From WHSW01 sp963781265 (GTDB lineage Bacteria; Actinomycetota; Thermoleophilia; Solirubrobacterales; 70-9): a stretch of 64,000 nucleotides of DNA. Of this stretch, positions 26,432 to 34,839 are shown in pieces (the stretch's first letter is position 1; every line of letters begins with the position of its first letter). Below the pieces are notes generated by a model. The model made no database searches. It was not told the origin of the DNA and was given only the letters and a program-made list of their open reading frames with translations. The stretch spans positions 682,001-746,000 of the forward strand of contig CAWAFH010000018.1 of assembly GCA_963781265.1 (NCBI GenBank), written 5' to 3'. Position numbers and translations under genes: made by a program.

Positions 26432-28166
26432 GTGGAGGCGGGTGCCCATACAGGCGGTGTCGCCGAGCACCGCGCCCAGTCGGGCGCCCGTGAGGGCGTC
26501 GGCGACCGGGTTCGCGGCGTCGGCGCCGGGACCTGGGTCTTCTGCGCGGTGCTCTTGCTCGCCGGCGGGGCCCTGCTTCACTGGCTCACCCACCTGACTT
26601 TCTGGCGAGACGAGTGGGCGTTCATCCTGGACCGGCGCTCGGGGATCGACGTCTATCTCGACCCGTTCGTCGAGCACCTGTTGGCACTCTCGATCGGGAT
26701 CTACCAGCTACCGTGGCGATCTTCGGGATGGATTCGGCGTCGCCGACCCAGGTGGTGCGGTCGGTCTTCTACGCGGCGACGATGGCGCTGCTGTTCGTCT
26801 ATCTGCGCCGGCGCGTGGACGCGTGGCTGGCGCTGGCCGGCGTGCTCCCGATCCTCTTCTTCGGGCCCTCGTGGGACGACCTGCTTTTCCCGTTCCAGAT
26901 GGCCTTCTTCGGCTCGATCGGCGTGCGGGATCGGGGCACTGCTGGCGCTCGACGGCGAGTCTCGCCGCGGGGACGTGATCGCGACGGCATTGCTCACCGT
27001 GGGTCTCCTGTTCTCCGGCCGTCGGTGATCCCGTTCGTGGTTATGGCGACGAGTCGACATCGCCCTCACCCGCGAGCGCTGGCGGCGCGCCTTGGTGGTG
27101 CATGGTTCCGACGGCGCTCTACGACGCTTTGGTATCTGCGGCTGGGGCCGCGACGCGAGACACCTTCATCTCCTTCCACAACTTCCAGACCTTGCTCGGA
27201 TACGTGAGCGACGGCCTCGCGGCGAGTCTCTCGAGCGTCGCTGGGCCTCGCGGTGCTCGCGCGACGAGATGCCGGTGAGCGCGCTCGACTGGGGCCGGCC
27301 GCTGCTGGTGATCGCGATCGTCGTCGCGGTCTGGCGGATCGCCGGGGCGGGGTTCGCGGCGATGCCGAGGCGTCTGTGGTCCTTGGTTGCCGGACTGCTT
27401 GTGACTTCTGGTCGCTGACTGGCCTCAACGCCTCGTTCTTCGGCCAGGCGACCTCGGGTCGCTACCAGCTCCTCGGTGCCGTGCTCTGGGTGATGATCGC
27501 CGCCGAACTGCTGCGCGGGGTGAGCAGTTCGACGCTGGGTCGTCGCCGTGGTGCTCGCGGTCGCGTTGCTCGCGACGATCGCCAACTTCTCGCTGCTGCA
27601 GCCAGAACGGCGGACGGGCTCGCCGGGATCGCCGAGAAGCAGCGCGGCGGGCTCGCGGCGCTCGAGCTAGACGAGGGCGGAGGTCGACCCGGCGTTCTTG
27701 CTCACCGAGCAGAACTCAGGGGTCGACTACCTCGGCTTCGTCGACGCGGCTTCGTACTTCTCGGCGGTCGACGCTCATCGGTTCGCCCGCCTACACCGCC
27801 GACGAACTCGCCGCCGCCTCTGATCGAGCGCGCATGTCCGCCGACCGGGTGTTCGCCGCGGCCCTCGAGCTTCGGCTCGAGCCGGTTCCCGCCTCCACGA
27901 CTCGCGCGTGCGCGCCGGCGCCGGCGACCGGCTCCGAGCCGATCGTCGTCCCCCCGGGCGGCACCGTGATCCGCGCCGGAAGCGCGCCGGTGCGGGTCAG
28001 CCTGCGCCGTTACGCCGATGACGAGTTCCCGGTCCGGCTCGGCACGATCGCCGCCGGCGCGGCGGCGGCGCTGGCGATCCCCGAGGATGCGTCCCCGCTG
28101 CCCTGGCGGGTCAAGCTCGATGGCGCCGGGACGGCCGTGGTCTGCCCGCTGGGGGCGGGAGCGTGA
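26432..28166 (+). pseudogene. GT-C-like membrane protein, family B copy 2, with many frameshifts
   Basis: Pieces in all three frames align in order to the intact gene at 28163. They include LTHLTFWRDEWAFIL, FGMDSASPTQVVRSVFYAA, RRRVDAWLALAGVLPILFFG, WDDLLFPFQMAFFGSIG, SALDWGRPLLVIAIVVAVWR and SGRYQLLGAVLWVMIAAELL, then a C-terminal domain ending CPLGAGA. At least eight frame changes are required, the highest density in the window. The stop at 28164-28166 overlaps the GTG of the next gene, so the 3' end is still in its original position. The exact start is uncertain: GTG 26432, or GTG 26441 in another frame. Confidence 0.7.
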
Positions 28167-29854
28167 GCGCCGCCGCCGAGGCGAGGCCGGTGCGCGCCGC
28201 CCGCGGGCTGCTCGCCGACCCGCGGCTGCCCGTCGCCCTGTTCGCGTTTGCGGCCGTCGTCTCCGCCGGGCTGCTGATCGCGCTGAGCGCGCGGCTCACC
28301 TTCTTCATCGACGACTGGGACCTGCTGCTGCACCGCCGGGGCTTCAGCGTCGACGCCTTCTTCACCGACCACGCCGGGCACCCGTCGATGAGCCTCGTTG
28401 CGATCTACAAGTTCCTGCAGGCCACGTTCGGGATGGACTCGCTGACCCCGTACGCGGTTGTCTCGACCCTCGCCTTCATCGCCAGCGTCGTCCTCCTGTT
28501 CATCTGGATGCGCCGCCGGGTCGGCGACTGGCTGGCGCTCGCCGGAACGCTGCCGCTGCTCTTCCTCGGCGCCGCCTACGAGGACCTGCTGACCCCGTTT
28601 CAGCTCGGCTACTTCGCCCCGATGGCCTGCGGGATCGGGGCGTTGCTGGCGCTCGAGCGCGCCGACCGGCGCGGCGACATCCTCTGCTGCGCGCTGCTCG
28701 TGGTCGCGATCAGCTTCCAGACGGTCGGGCTGATCTTCGTCGCCGCGGCCGCGGTCGCGATCGCCTGGGACCGCGAGCTGCGCGCCCGCGCCTGGGTCGT
28801 CGTCGTCCCGGCCGCTCTCTACGCGCTCTGGTATCTCGGCTGGGGCGACTCGGACGCCAACCAGGTCTCGTTCGAGAACGTCGCCACATCGCCGGGATTC
28901 ATTCTCGACGGCTACGCGGCAGCCATCTCCTCGTTGTTCGGATTGACCTCAATGAGCGCCGATGCGCCGGTCAGCTCGCTTGATTGGGGCCGGCCGCTGC
29001 TGGCGCTGGCGATCGTCGCCGGGGCGGCCGCGGTAATCGCCCGCGGCCGGATCCCGAAGTGGCTCGCCGTCGTCGTCGTCGCAGGGCTCGCGTTCTGGTT
29101 TCTGACCGCGATCAACGCGAGCATCGGTCGCACGGCGACCACCTCGCGCTACCAGTACATCGGCGTCGTGCTCGTGCTGATGACGGTCGCCGAGCTCGCC
29201 CGCGGGGTGCGGCCCAGTTGGCGGGTGATCGCCATCGCGGTCGCCGTCTCGCTCGCGGCGACGGCCGCGAACCTGTCGGCGATGCGCGACGCCTACCACG
29301 GCCTCAAGGGCGTCGTGCCGGCCGTGCGCGGCGACCTCGCGGCGCTCGAGATCGCCGCCGACAACGTGGACCCCGGGCTCGTCCTCACCCCGAAGAACTC
29401 GGACTTCAACTACTTCACGCTCGTCGACGCGGGGTCCTATCTGTCGGCCGTCGACAAGTTCGGCTCGCCCGCGTACACGGCGGAGGAGCTCGCGAGCGCA
29501 CCCGAGCCGGGCCGCGCCGCCGCCGACAAGGTGCTCGCGGCCGCCGACGGGGTCACGCTGCGACCCGTCGGCGGGGCGGCCGGCTGCCGGCCGGTCCCGG
29601 CCGCCGCCGGCGAGCCGGCGATCGTCCAGCTCGAGCCGGGCTCGACGTGGATCGTGCGCGCGAGCGGGGGGGAAACAGACCTCGCGCTGAGGCGCTACGC
29701 GACCGAGTCGTTCCCGGTCGAGCTCGGCTCGCTCGCCGCCGGCGAGGCCGCGGCGCTCGAGTTGCCCGCCGATGGCTCGGCCGAGTCCTGGGAGCTCGCC
29801 GCGACGGGCGCCGGGCTCGAGGTCTGCGAGTCCTCGAGGACGTCCCTGCGGTAG
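28163..29854 (+). CDS. GT-C-like polytopic membrane protein, family B copy 3 (intact)
   Basis: 563 residues from a GTG overlapping the previous stop (GTGA). It has about ten hydrophobic segments. Directly after the first comes LTFFIDDWDLLLHRRG, an acidic pair in the first outer loop as in GT-C glycosyltransferases. It continues with FGMDSLTPYAVVSTLAFIAS, ALWYLGWGDSDANQVSFEN and TTSRYQYIGVVLVLMTVAEL. The C-terminal 170 residues are soluble and beta-rich. It is the only unbroken member of three tandem homologues. The last 160 bases overlap the 3' end of the convergent GT2 gene at 29695. Confidence 0.85.
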   Translation: MSAAAEARPVRAARGLLADPRLPVALFAFAAVVSAGLLIALSARLTFFIDDWDLLLHRRGFSVDAFFTDHAGHPSMSLVAIYKFLQATFGMDSLTPYAVVSTLAFIASVVLLFIWMRRRVGDWLALAGTLPLLFLGAAYEDLLTPFQLGYFAPMACGIGALLALERADRRGDILCCALLVVAISFQTVGLIFVAAAAVAIAWDRELRARAWVVVVPAALYALWYLGWGDSDANQVSFENVATSPGFILDGYAAAISSLFGLTSMSADAPVSSLDWGRPLLALAIVAGAAAVIARGRIPKWLAVVVVAGLAFWFLTAINASIGRTATTSRYQYIGVVLVLMTVAELARGVRPSWRVIAIAVAVSLAATAANLSAMRDAYHGLKGVVPAVRGDLAALEIAADNVDPGLVLTPKNSDFNYFTLVDAGSYLSAVDKFGSPAYTAEELASAPEPGRAAADKVLAAADGVTLRPVGGAAGCRPVPAAAGEPAIVQLEPGSTWIVRASGGETDLALRRYATESFPVELGSLAAGEAAALELPADGSAESWELAATGAGLEVCESSRTSLR

Positions 29855-30570
29855 TCGCCGCGGCTGAGGTGATGCTCGAGGAAGACGTAGAGGACGATGA
29901 ACAGGTAGCGGCTGCCCATCTCCTGGATCGCCAGCTTGCTCTCGCCCGTCGTGCGGTTGCGCCATGAGATCGGGATCACCGCGAAGCTGTGCCCGCGGAC
30001 GACCGCCTTCAGCGGGATCTCGACGGTCAGGTTGAAGTGGTTGGAGAGCAGCGGCTGGATCGTCTCGATCACCTCGCGCCGGTAGGCCTTGAACGCGTTC
30101 GTGGTGTCGTTGAAGCCATGGCGGAAGAGGATCCGGATGAACCAGTTCGCGAGCCGGTTGAGGACCAGCTTCACCCGCGGGTAGTCGTACACGCGCGACT
30201 CGGGCATGAACCGCGAGCCGAAGACGCAGTCGTAGCCGCTCTCGAGCAGCTGGTGATAGCGGACGAGATCGGCCGGGTCGTCGGAGCCGTCGGCCATCAT
30301 CACGACCACCGCGTCGCCGCTGAACCGCTCCAATCCGGAGCGCACGGCGAAGCCGAAGCCGCGCGGGTAGTGGGAGCGCAGGCAGCGAACCTGAGGATGG
30401 TCCGCGGCGATCGCCTCGACGATCGCCGGGGTCCCGTCGACGCTCGCGTCGTCGATCACCAGGATCTCGTGCTCGATCCCGGCCGCGTCGAGCCCGTCGA
30501 TCGTCGCGGTCAGGGTCTCGGCCATCGAGCCGGCCTCGTTGTGCGCTGGGACGACGACGGAGAGCTTCAT
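29695..30570 (-). CDS. GT2 polyprenyl-phosphate glycosyltransferase (DPM1-like)
   Basis: 291 residues from ATG 30570, which overlaps the upstream stop (ATGA). The GT2 core has LSVVVPAHNEAGSMAETL, ILVIDDASVDGT and the MADGSDDP metal site. HGFNDTTNAFKAYRREVIE and GSKLAIQ-type segments (TGESKLAIQEMGSRY) follow, as in polyprenyl-phosphate mannose/glucose synthases. A hydrophobic YLFIVLYVFL stretch then anchors it at the membrane. About 50 Ser/Ala/Pro-rich residues at the C-terminus are read across the antisense end of the 28163 gene and look non-functional. It would supply a lipid-linked sugar for the GT-C-like proteins next door. Confidence 0.88.
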   Translation of the reverse strand: MKLSVVVPAHNEAGSMAETLTATIDGLDAAGIEHEILVIDDASVDGTPAIVEAIAADHPQVRCLRSHYPRGFGFAVRSGLERFSGDAVVVMMADGSDDPADLVRYHQLLESGYDCVFGSRFMPESRVYDYPRVKLVLNRLANWFIRILFRHGFNDTTNAFKAYRREVIETIQPLLSNHFNLTVEIPLKAVVRGHSFAVIPISWRNRTTGESKLAIQEMGSRYLFIVLYVFLEHHLSRGDYRRDVLEDSQTSSPAPVAASSQDSAEPSAGNSSAAASPAASEPSSTGNDSVA

Positions 30571-31640
30571 CCGCGCAGCCCCAGCGATGCGGCGACGTCG
30601 TCGGTGTTCTGTTCGACCCAAGCCAAGATGTCGGCGAGTACCTCCCTGCCCCCCCTGGCCGGGCGCCAATCGGTGTGACCGAACAGGCGCGAGCAGTCGG
30701 AGATATATAGCGGAACGTCGCCGGGCCGCCCCTCGCCGGCCGGCTCGATCGCGACCTCGGCGCCGGTCAGCTCGCGACAGATCTCGGTCGTCTCTGCGAG
30801 CGAGAGGCTGACCTCGCGCCCGCCGCCGACGTTGCCGACGAACCCGGACCAGTGCCCGGGGTCGCCGAGCTGCTCGTCGATCAGCTCCACCAGGTCGGCG
30901 ACGTGGAGCAGGTCGCGCACCTGGTGCCCCGTGCCGCCGTAGCCGATGTAGCTCAGCGGCTTGCCGAAGTAGTGGTGCAGGAGCCAGAAGGTGAACACGC
31001 CCTGGTCGACCTTGCCCATCTGCCACGGCCCGGCGATCACGCCGCAGCGGTCGACGACGGCGCGCAGGCCGAAGTTGGCCGCGTACTCGGTGACCAGCAG
31101 CTCGGCGGCGAGCTTGGTCGCCCCGTAGAGCGTCCGCGGCCCGTCGAGCGGAAAGTCCTCGGCGATCCCGGCCACGCCGGCCCCCGGGACCGGTTGCTCG
31201 GGCTCGAGCTCGAACCGGGTCGCCGTGTCCCGCAGCGCGAGGTCGCCGAGCGCGGCGTAGGGATAGACCCGGCTGGTGGAGAGGAAGACGAACTGGGCGT
31301 CGTCGCGGCGCGCCAGCTCGAGGCAGTTGTACGCGCCGACCAGGTTGGTCTCGAACGGATAGGAGGTGTCGCCGCTCATCCCGACGAGCGCCGAGGGCTC
31401 GGCCGAGCACTCGATCAGGGCGTCGATCGAGTCGATTCGCCTGAGCGCGTCGCGGTCGCGGACGTCGGCCTCGACGAACTCGACCCCCGCGGCCTCCAGG
31501 CGCGGCACGTTCAGCTTCGATCCCGGCCGGTAGAGGTTGTCGAGCGCGACCAGATCCCAATCGGGGTGACGATCGGCCAGCGAGGTGGCGAGGTTGGCGC
31601 CGACGAAGCCGGCGCCGCCGGTGATCAGAATCCGGGTCAA
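30567..31640 (-). CDS. NAD-dependent epimerase/dehydratase (extended SDR)
   Basis: 357 residues. TTG 31640 is the only start that keeps the ILITGGAGFVGANLATSL nucleotide loop near the N-terminus. Further marks are VALDNLYRPGSKLN, the LSTSRVYPYA segment, the catalytic LYGATKLAAELL (YxxxK) and GHQVRDLLHVADLVELI. It belongs to the same broad group as the CDP-paratose 2-epimerase-like gene at 21839 but has an intact YxxxK. It produces a nucleotide sugar for glycan assembly. It is coupled to the GT2 gene and divergent from 31685. Confidence 0.87.
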   Translation of the reverse strand: MTRILITGGAGFVGANLATSLADRHPDWDLVALDNLYRPGSKLNVPRLEAAGVEFVEADVRDRDALRRIDSIDALIECSAEPSALVGMSGDTSYPFETNLVGAYNCLELARRDDAQFVFLSTSRVYPYAALGDLALRDTATRFELEPEQPVPGAGVAGIAEDFPLDGPRTLYGATKLAAELLVTEYAANFGLRAVVDRCGVIAGPWQMGKVDQGVFTFWLLHHYFGKPLSYIGYGGTGHQVRDLLHVADLVELIDEQLGDPGHWSGFVGNVGGGREVSLSLAETTEICRELTGAEVAIEPAGEGRPGDVPLYISDCSRLFGHTDWRPARGGREVLADILAWVEQNTDDVAASLGLRG

Positions 31641-31684
31641 GGCTGCCGCAGGCTAGCGGGCGCCCCCTCTACCCTCCGGCGCCG

Positions 31685-32332
31685 ATGGACTATGAGCGCC
31701 TCTACTCGTATCGCTTCCGCAACGTCGACCAGGACCGCCGGCGTGAGGTCTGGGCCGAGATCGCGCGCTACGTCACCGAGCGCTCGCTCGCCTCGCCCAA
31801 GCGCCTGCTCGACCCGGCGGCCGGGCGGCGCGAGTTCATCGACGCCGCGCCGGCCCCGGAGCGCTGGGGCGTCGATCAGGTAGACCACTTCGAGGCGGGC
31901 AACGACCGCGCCGTCAAGTTCGTCGTCTCCGAGGTGATGAGCGCCGACCTGCCGCCGGAGTACTTCGACGGGATCTTCGTCTCCAACTTCCTCGAGCACC
32001 TCGACAACCAGCAGCACGTCCACCGGTTCCTGCACCGGATGTACGAGCTCAGCAGCGACGGCGGCCGGATCGCGATCCTCGGGCCCAACTTCCGCTTCTG
32101 CTCGCGCGAGTACTTCGACTACGCCGATCACAGCGTCGTGCTCACTCACAAGGCGGTCGCCGAGCACCTGCACACGGCCGGCTTCAAGGTCGTGTCCAGC
32201 GCGCCCCGCTTTCTGCCCTACTCGTTCACCGGACGGCTGCCGGCCTCGGCCGGGCTGACTCGGGCCTACCTCAACCTGCCGCTCGCCTGGAGGGTGCTGG
32301 GCAAGCAGTTCCTGGTGGTCGGACAGCGGTGA
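31685..32332 (+). CDS. SAM-dependent methyltransferase-like protein
   Basis: 215 residues from ATG 31685. The SAM region is degenerate: LLDPAAGRREFI in place of a Gly-rich loop, then WGVDQVDHF and FVSNFLEHLDNQQHVHRFL, with RIAILGPNFRFCSREYF. The FLEHL and LGPN pieces fit a Methyltransf_11-type fold. Its stop overlaps the GTG of the AlkD-like gene, so it is co-transcribed with DNA-repair genes, although it resembles the glycan-locus methyltransferases and sits at their boundary. Confidence 0.75.
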   Translation: MDYERLYSYRFRNVDQDRRREVWAEIARYVTERSLASPKRLLDPAAGRREFIDAAPAPERWGVDQVDHFEAGNDRAVKFVVSEVMSADLPPEYFDGIFVSNFLEHLDNQQHVHRFLHRMYELSSDGGRIAILGPNFRFCSREYFDYADHSVVLTHKAVAEHLHTAGFKVVSSAPRFLPYSFTGRLPASAGLTRAYLNLPLAWRVLGKQFLVVGQR

Positions 32333-33060
32333 GCTCCTCCGCGCGCTCGATCGAAGCTGAGCTCGCCGAGCTGGCCGACCCCGCTCAGGCCGAGGTCCTG
32401 CAGCGCTTCTTCAAGACGGGCCCCGGTGAGTACGGGCACGGCGACGTCTTCATCGGGGTCCGCGTCCCGGTGCTGCGGCGGGTCGCGCGCGCACATCGCA
32501 ACGCCTCGACCATGACCTGCCGGCGCCTGCTGGACAGCGCGGTGCACGAGCATCGGTTCGTCGCCCTGGCGATCCTCTGTCGCCAGTACGAGGGCGCGGA
32601 CGCCGCCGGGCGCGAGCGGATCGCCGGCTTCTATCTCGACCACCGCGACCGGGTCAACAACTGGGACCTCGTCGACAGCTCGGCCGAGTACCTGCTCGCC
32701 GACCGGGTCGCCCGCGCGCCTCGCAAGCTGCTCGACCCGCTGGTCGGGTCGGACTCGGTCTGGGATCGCCGGATCGCCGTGCTCGCGACCCACGCGCTGA
32801 TCAAGCGCGGCAGCTTCGACCAGACGCTTCGCGTCTGCGAGGCGCTGCTCGACGACGAGCACGATCTGATCCACAAGGCGACCGGATGGATGCTGCGCGA
32901 GGTCGGCAAGCGCGACGAGGAGCAATTGCGGGGCTTTTTGGATCGCAACGCCGACCGGATGCCGCGCACGATGCTGCGCTACTCGCTCGAGCGGTTGCCG
33001 GCCGCCGACCGCGAGGCCTACATGGCCCGCGGGCGACGCCGGGCCCGCCCGCGCGGCTGA
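32329..33060 (+). CDS. AlkD-like DNA alkylation repair protein
   Basis: 243 residues from GTG 32329 (GTGA overlap). It is all-helical with HEAT-like repeats. VRVPVLRRVARAHR near residue 45 and the central RVNNWDLVDSSAEYLLAD match the AlkD family, in which this Trp/Asp region lines the DNA cleft. DRRIAVLATHALIKRGSF and HKATGWMLREVGKRD follow the family closely. AlkD enzymes remove N3- and N7-alkylated bases without base flipping. Length is normal. The next gene starts directly after the stop. Confidence 0.92.
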   Translation: MSSSARSIEAELAELADPAQAEVLQRFFKTGPGEYGHGDVFIGVRVPVLRRVARAHRNASTMTCRRLLDSAVHEHRFVALAILCRQYEGADAAGRERIAGFYLDHRDRVNNWDLVDSSAEYLLADRVARAPRKLLDPLVGSDSVWDRRIAVLATHALIKRGSFDQTLRVCEALLDDEHDLIHKATGWMLREVGKRDEEQLRGFLDRNADRMPRTMLRYSLERLPAADREAYMARGRRRARPRG

Positions 33061-33864
33061 GTGGCGCGGAGCGCGCCAGAGCGCCGCGCGGCCGACCGCG
33101 TCCGCGAGCTCTTCGCCGCCTACGAGCCGCCGGACTTCGCCCACGTCCCCGACCCTGACGCCGCCCTGTACCTCTGCGCGGTCGACCACAAGACCGGCTA
33201 TCAGCGCGCGCACCTCGTCGATGGCGAGGGGCCGTTCTCGGGCAGCGAGCTGATGTGGAGCGTGGCGCTCGCGGCGGCGACGTCCACGCCCGGCCTGCTG
33301 ACCGCGGCGCGCCTCGCTGACATCGATGCCGCCGCGGTCGCGGCGCTGTTCGCGATCGACGACGAGACGGTCGCCGATCCGCAGCGTCGCGCGGCGCTGT
33401 GGCGCGGGTTGGCGACCGGGGTCGAGCGCGGGTACGAGGGCGAGGCGGCTGCGCTGCTGGCCGCGTGCGACGGACGGCTCGGCGGCCCGGGCGGCCTGCT
33501 CGATCGGCTCGCGGCGTTCGAGGCCTACTCCGACCCGCTGGCGAAGAAGGCGCAGCTGTTCGCGAAGATCTGCGCGCGCCGCGGTTGGTTAGCGGTCGCG
33601 GATCCCGAGGCATGGGAGGTCTCCGCGGACAACGTCCTCATGCGCCTCGCGCTGCGCAGCGGGCTCGTCGAGCCGGGCGGCCTCGACTCGGTGCGAGTCG
33701 CCACCCGCGACGCGTTCAAGCGGCTGGCCGCCGCGACCGCGATCGCGCCGCCGCTGCTCGACGACATGCTCTGGGAGCTCGGCCGCGAGGATCCCGACCT
33801 GCTTGGAAGGGCGGCCGGAGACCTGCGCGAGCCCGAACGCGACCCGGGCTCATCGTGGTACTGA
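33061..33864 (+). CDS. unrecognised all-helical protein, possibly glycosylase-like
   Basis: 267 residues from GTG 33061, directly after the AlkD stop. No signal peptide or membrane segment is seen. Helical segments include DHKTGYQRAHLVDG, FSGSELMWSVALAAAT, AYSDPLAKKAQLFAKI and SADNVLMRLALRSGLVEPG. The order of these (a substrate loop, then YSDPLAKKAQL, then an ADNVL helix) reminds one of queuosine-salvage/DUF2419 and HhH glycosylase folds, but no catalytic Lys/Asp motif can be assigned with confidence. Its link with AlkD suggests a nucleic-acid base excision or salvage role. That is inference only. Confidence 0.75.
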   Translation: MARSAPERRAADRVRELFAAYEPPDFAHVPDPDAALYLCAVDHKTGYQRAHLVDGEGPFSGSELMWSVALAAATSTPGLLTAARLADIDAAAVAALFAIDDETVADPQRRAALWRGLATGVERGYEGEAAALLAACDGRLGGPGGLLDRLAAFEAYSDPLAKKAQLFAKICARRGWLAVADPEAWEVSADNVLMRLALRSGLVEPGGLDSVRVATRDAFKRLAAATAIAPPLLDDMLWELGREDPDLLGRAAGDLREPERDPGSSWY

Positions 33865-33908
33865 TCGGAGGACGAAAGGGCCGATTTCGGCGCTGGTAGC
33901 CTCGCCCC

Positions 33909-34316
33909 GTGCGTCTGACGCGGGCCCTTCACGACGAAATGGAAGCCCACGCGCGCGCCGAGCTGCCCAACGAGTCCTGCGGGATCGTCAGCACGCGCGA
34001 TGGCGAGCCGGTCGCCTTCCACCGCGCCCGCAACCTGTTCGAGAGCCCGATGCGGTTCGAGATCCACCCCGAGGACATGTACTCGATCTACACGGCGGCG
34101 GAAGCGGCCGGCGAGGAGATCGGGATCCTCTTTCACTCCCATCCGAGGACCGAGGGGCGGCCGTCGCAGACCGACATCAACATGAACGCCAACATCGCCC
34201 AGGTGTGGGGCAGCGTCACCTGGCTGATCGCCTCGCTCGCCGGGGGCGAGTTCGTCCTCCGTGGATTCGAGATCGAGGGCTCCGAGGTCAAGGAGGTGGA
34301 GTTGGTTGTCGAGTGA
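33909..34316 (+). CDS. JAMM/MPN metallopeptidase
   Basis: 135 residues from GTG 33909. The full JAMM zinc site is present: E22 in PNESCG, H76 and H78 in LFHSHPRTEG, then S86 and D89 in RPSQTD. Bacterial enzymes of this type (Mec+/RadC-like size) cleave C-terminal amide bonds, for example from sulfur-carrier proteins in cysteine synthesis, or small-protein conjugates. No ThiS/CysO-like partner is adjacent, so the substrate is open. The gene overlaps the zinc-ribbon protein that follows. Confidence 0.9.
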   Translation: MRLTRALHDEMEAHARAELPNESCGIVSTRDGEPVAFHRARNLFESPMRFEIHPEDMYSIYTAAEAAGEEIGILFHSHPRTEGRPSQTDINMNANIAQVWGSVTWLIASLAGGEFVLRGFEIEGSEVKEVELVVE

Positions 34317-34830
34317 GCCTGGCGACCAGCCGGTCGAGCCGCTCGCCTGCCCGACCTGCGCACGCAAGTACCCGCTCTCTGAGCGCTTTTGCCCGGACTG
34401 CGAGATGCCCCTCGTCTACGTCGGGCGCGGCGAGCAGGAGCCGATTACGGACGCCCACGAGAAGGCGCGCAAGGTGAAGCCGGAGTTCACCGGCGGGGAG
34501 CCGGTCAAGGTCGGCTTCGCGCGCAACCTGGCGGAGGCTCAGATGATCCAGGGGATCCTGCTCGAGGAGGGGATCCCGAGCTTCGAGCGCCGCAGCCGCG
34601 GGTTCGACGTGCCCGACTTCCTCGCCGGCGGCCCGCGCGACATCCTCGTGCCCGGAGCCGCCGCCGAGGTGGCGAGCGGCCTCCTCGCCGACACGGGCGA
34701 GCACCTCGTCGCTGGCGGCGCGGGTGCGATGGCAGGCGACGAACGCCCGCTGCGCCTGCTCGCCGGGATCCTGATCGCGCTGGCGATCGGCGCATTGCTG
34801 ATCTGGCTCGTGTCGCTGGCCGTCGGCTGA
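34306..34830 (+). CDS. zinc-ribbon, DUF2007 and C-terminal membrane anchor protein
   Basis: 174 residues. The TTG at 34306 is chosen because a strong AAGGAGG lies nine bases upstream at 34290-34296, and the zinc ribbon begins soon after. Cys pairs occur at CPTC and CPDC. A DUF2007-type domain follows (VKVGFARNLAEAQMIQGIL to DILVPGAAAEVASGLLADTG), found in putative signal-transducing proteins. The last 30 residues (LLAGILIALAIGALLIWLVS) form one membrane segment. The 11-base overlap with the JAMM gene implies coupled synthesis and a shared task, perhaps recruitment of the protease to the membrane. Confidence 0.82.
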   Translation: MSSEPGDQPVEPLACPTCARKYPLSERFCPDCEMPLVYVGRGEQEPITDAHEKARKVKPEFTGGEPVKVGFARNLAEAQMIQGILLEEGIPSFERRSRGFDVPDFLAGGPRDILVPGAAAEVASGLLADTGEHLVAGGAGAMAGDERPLRLLAGILIALAIGALLIWLVSLAVG

Positions 34831-34839
34831 CGGCCTCGC

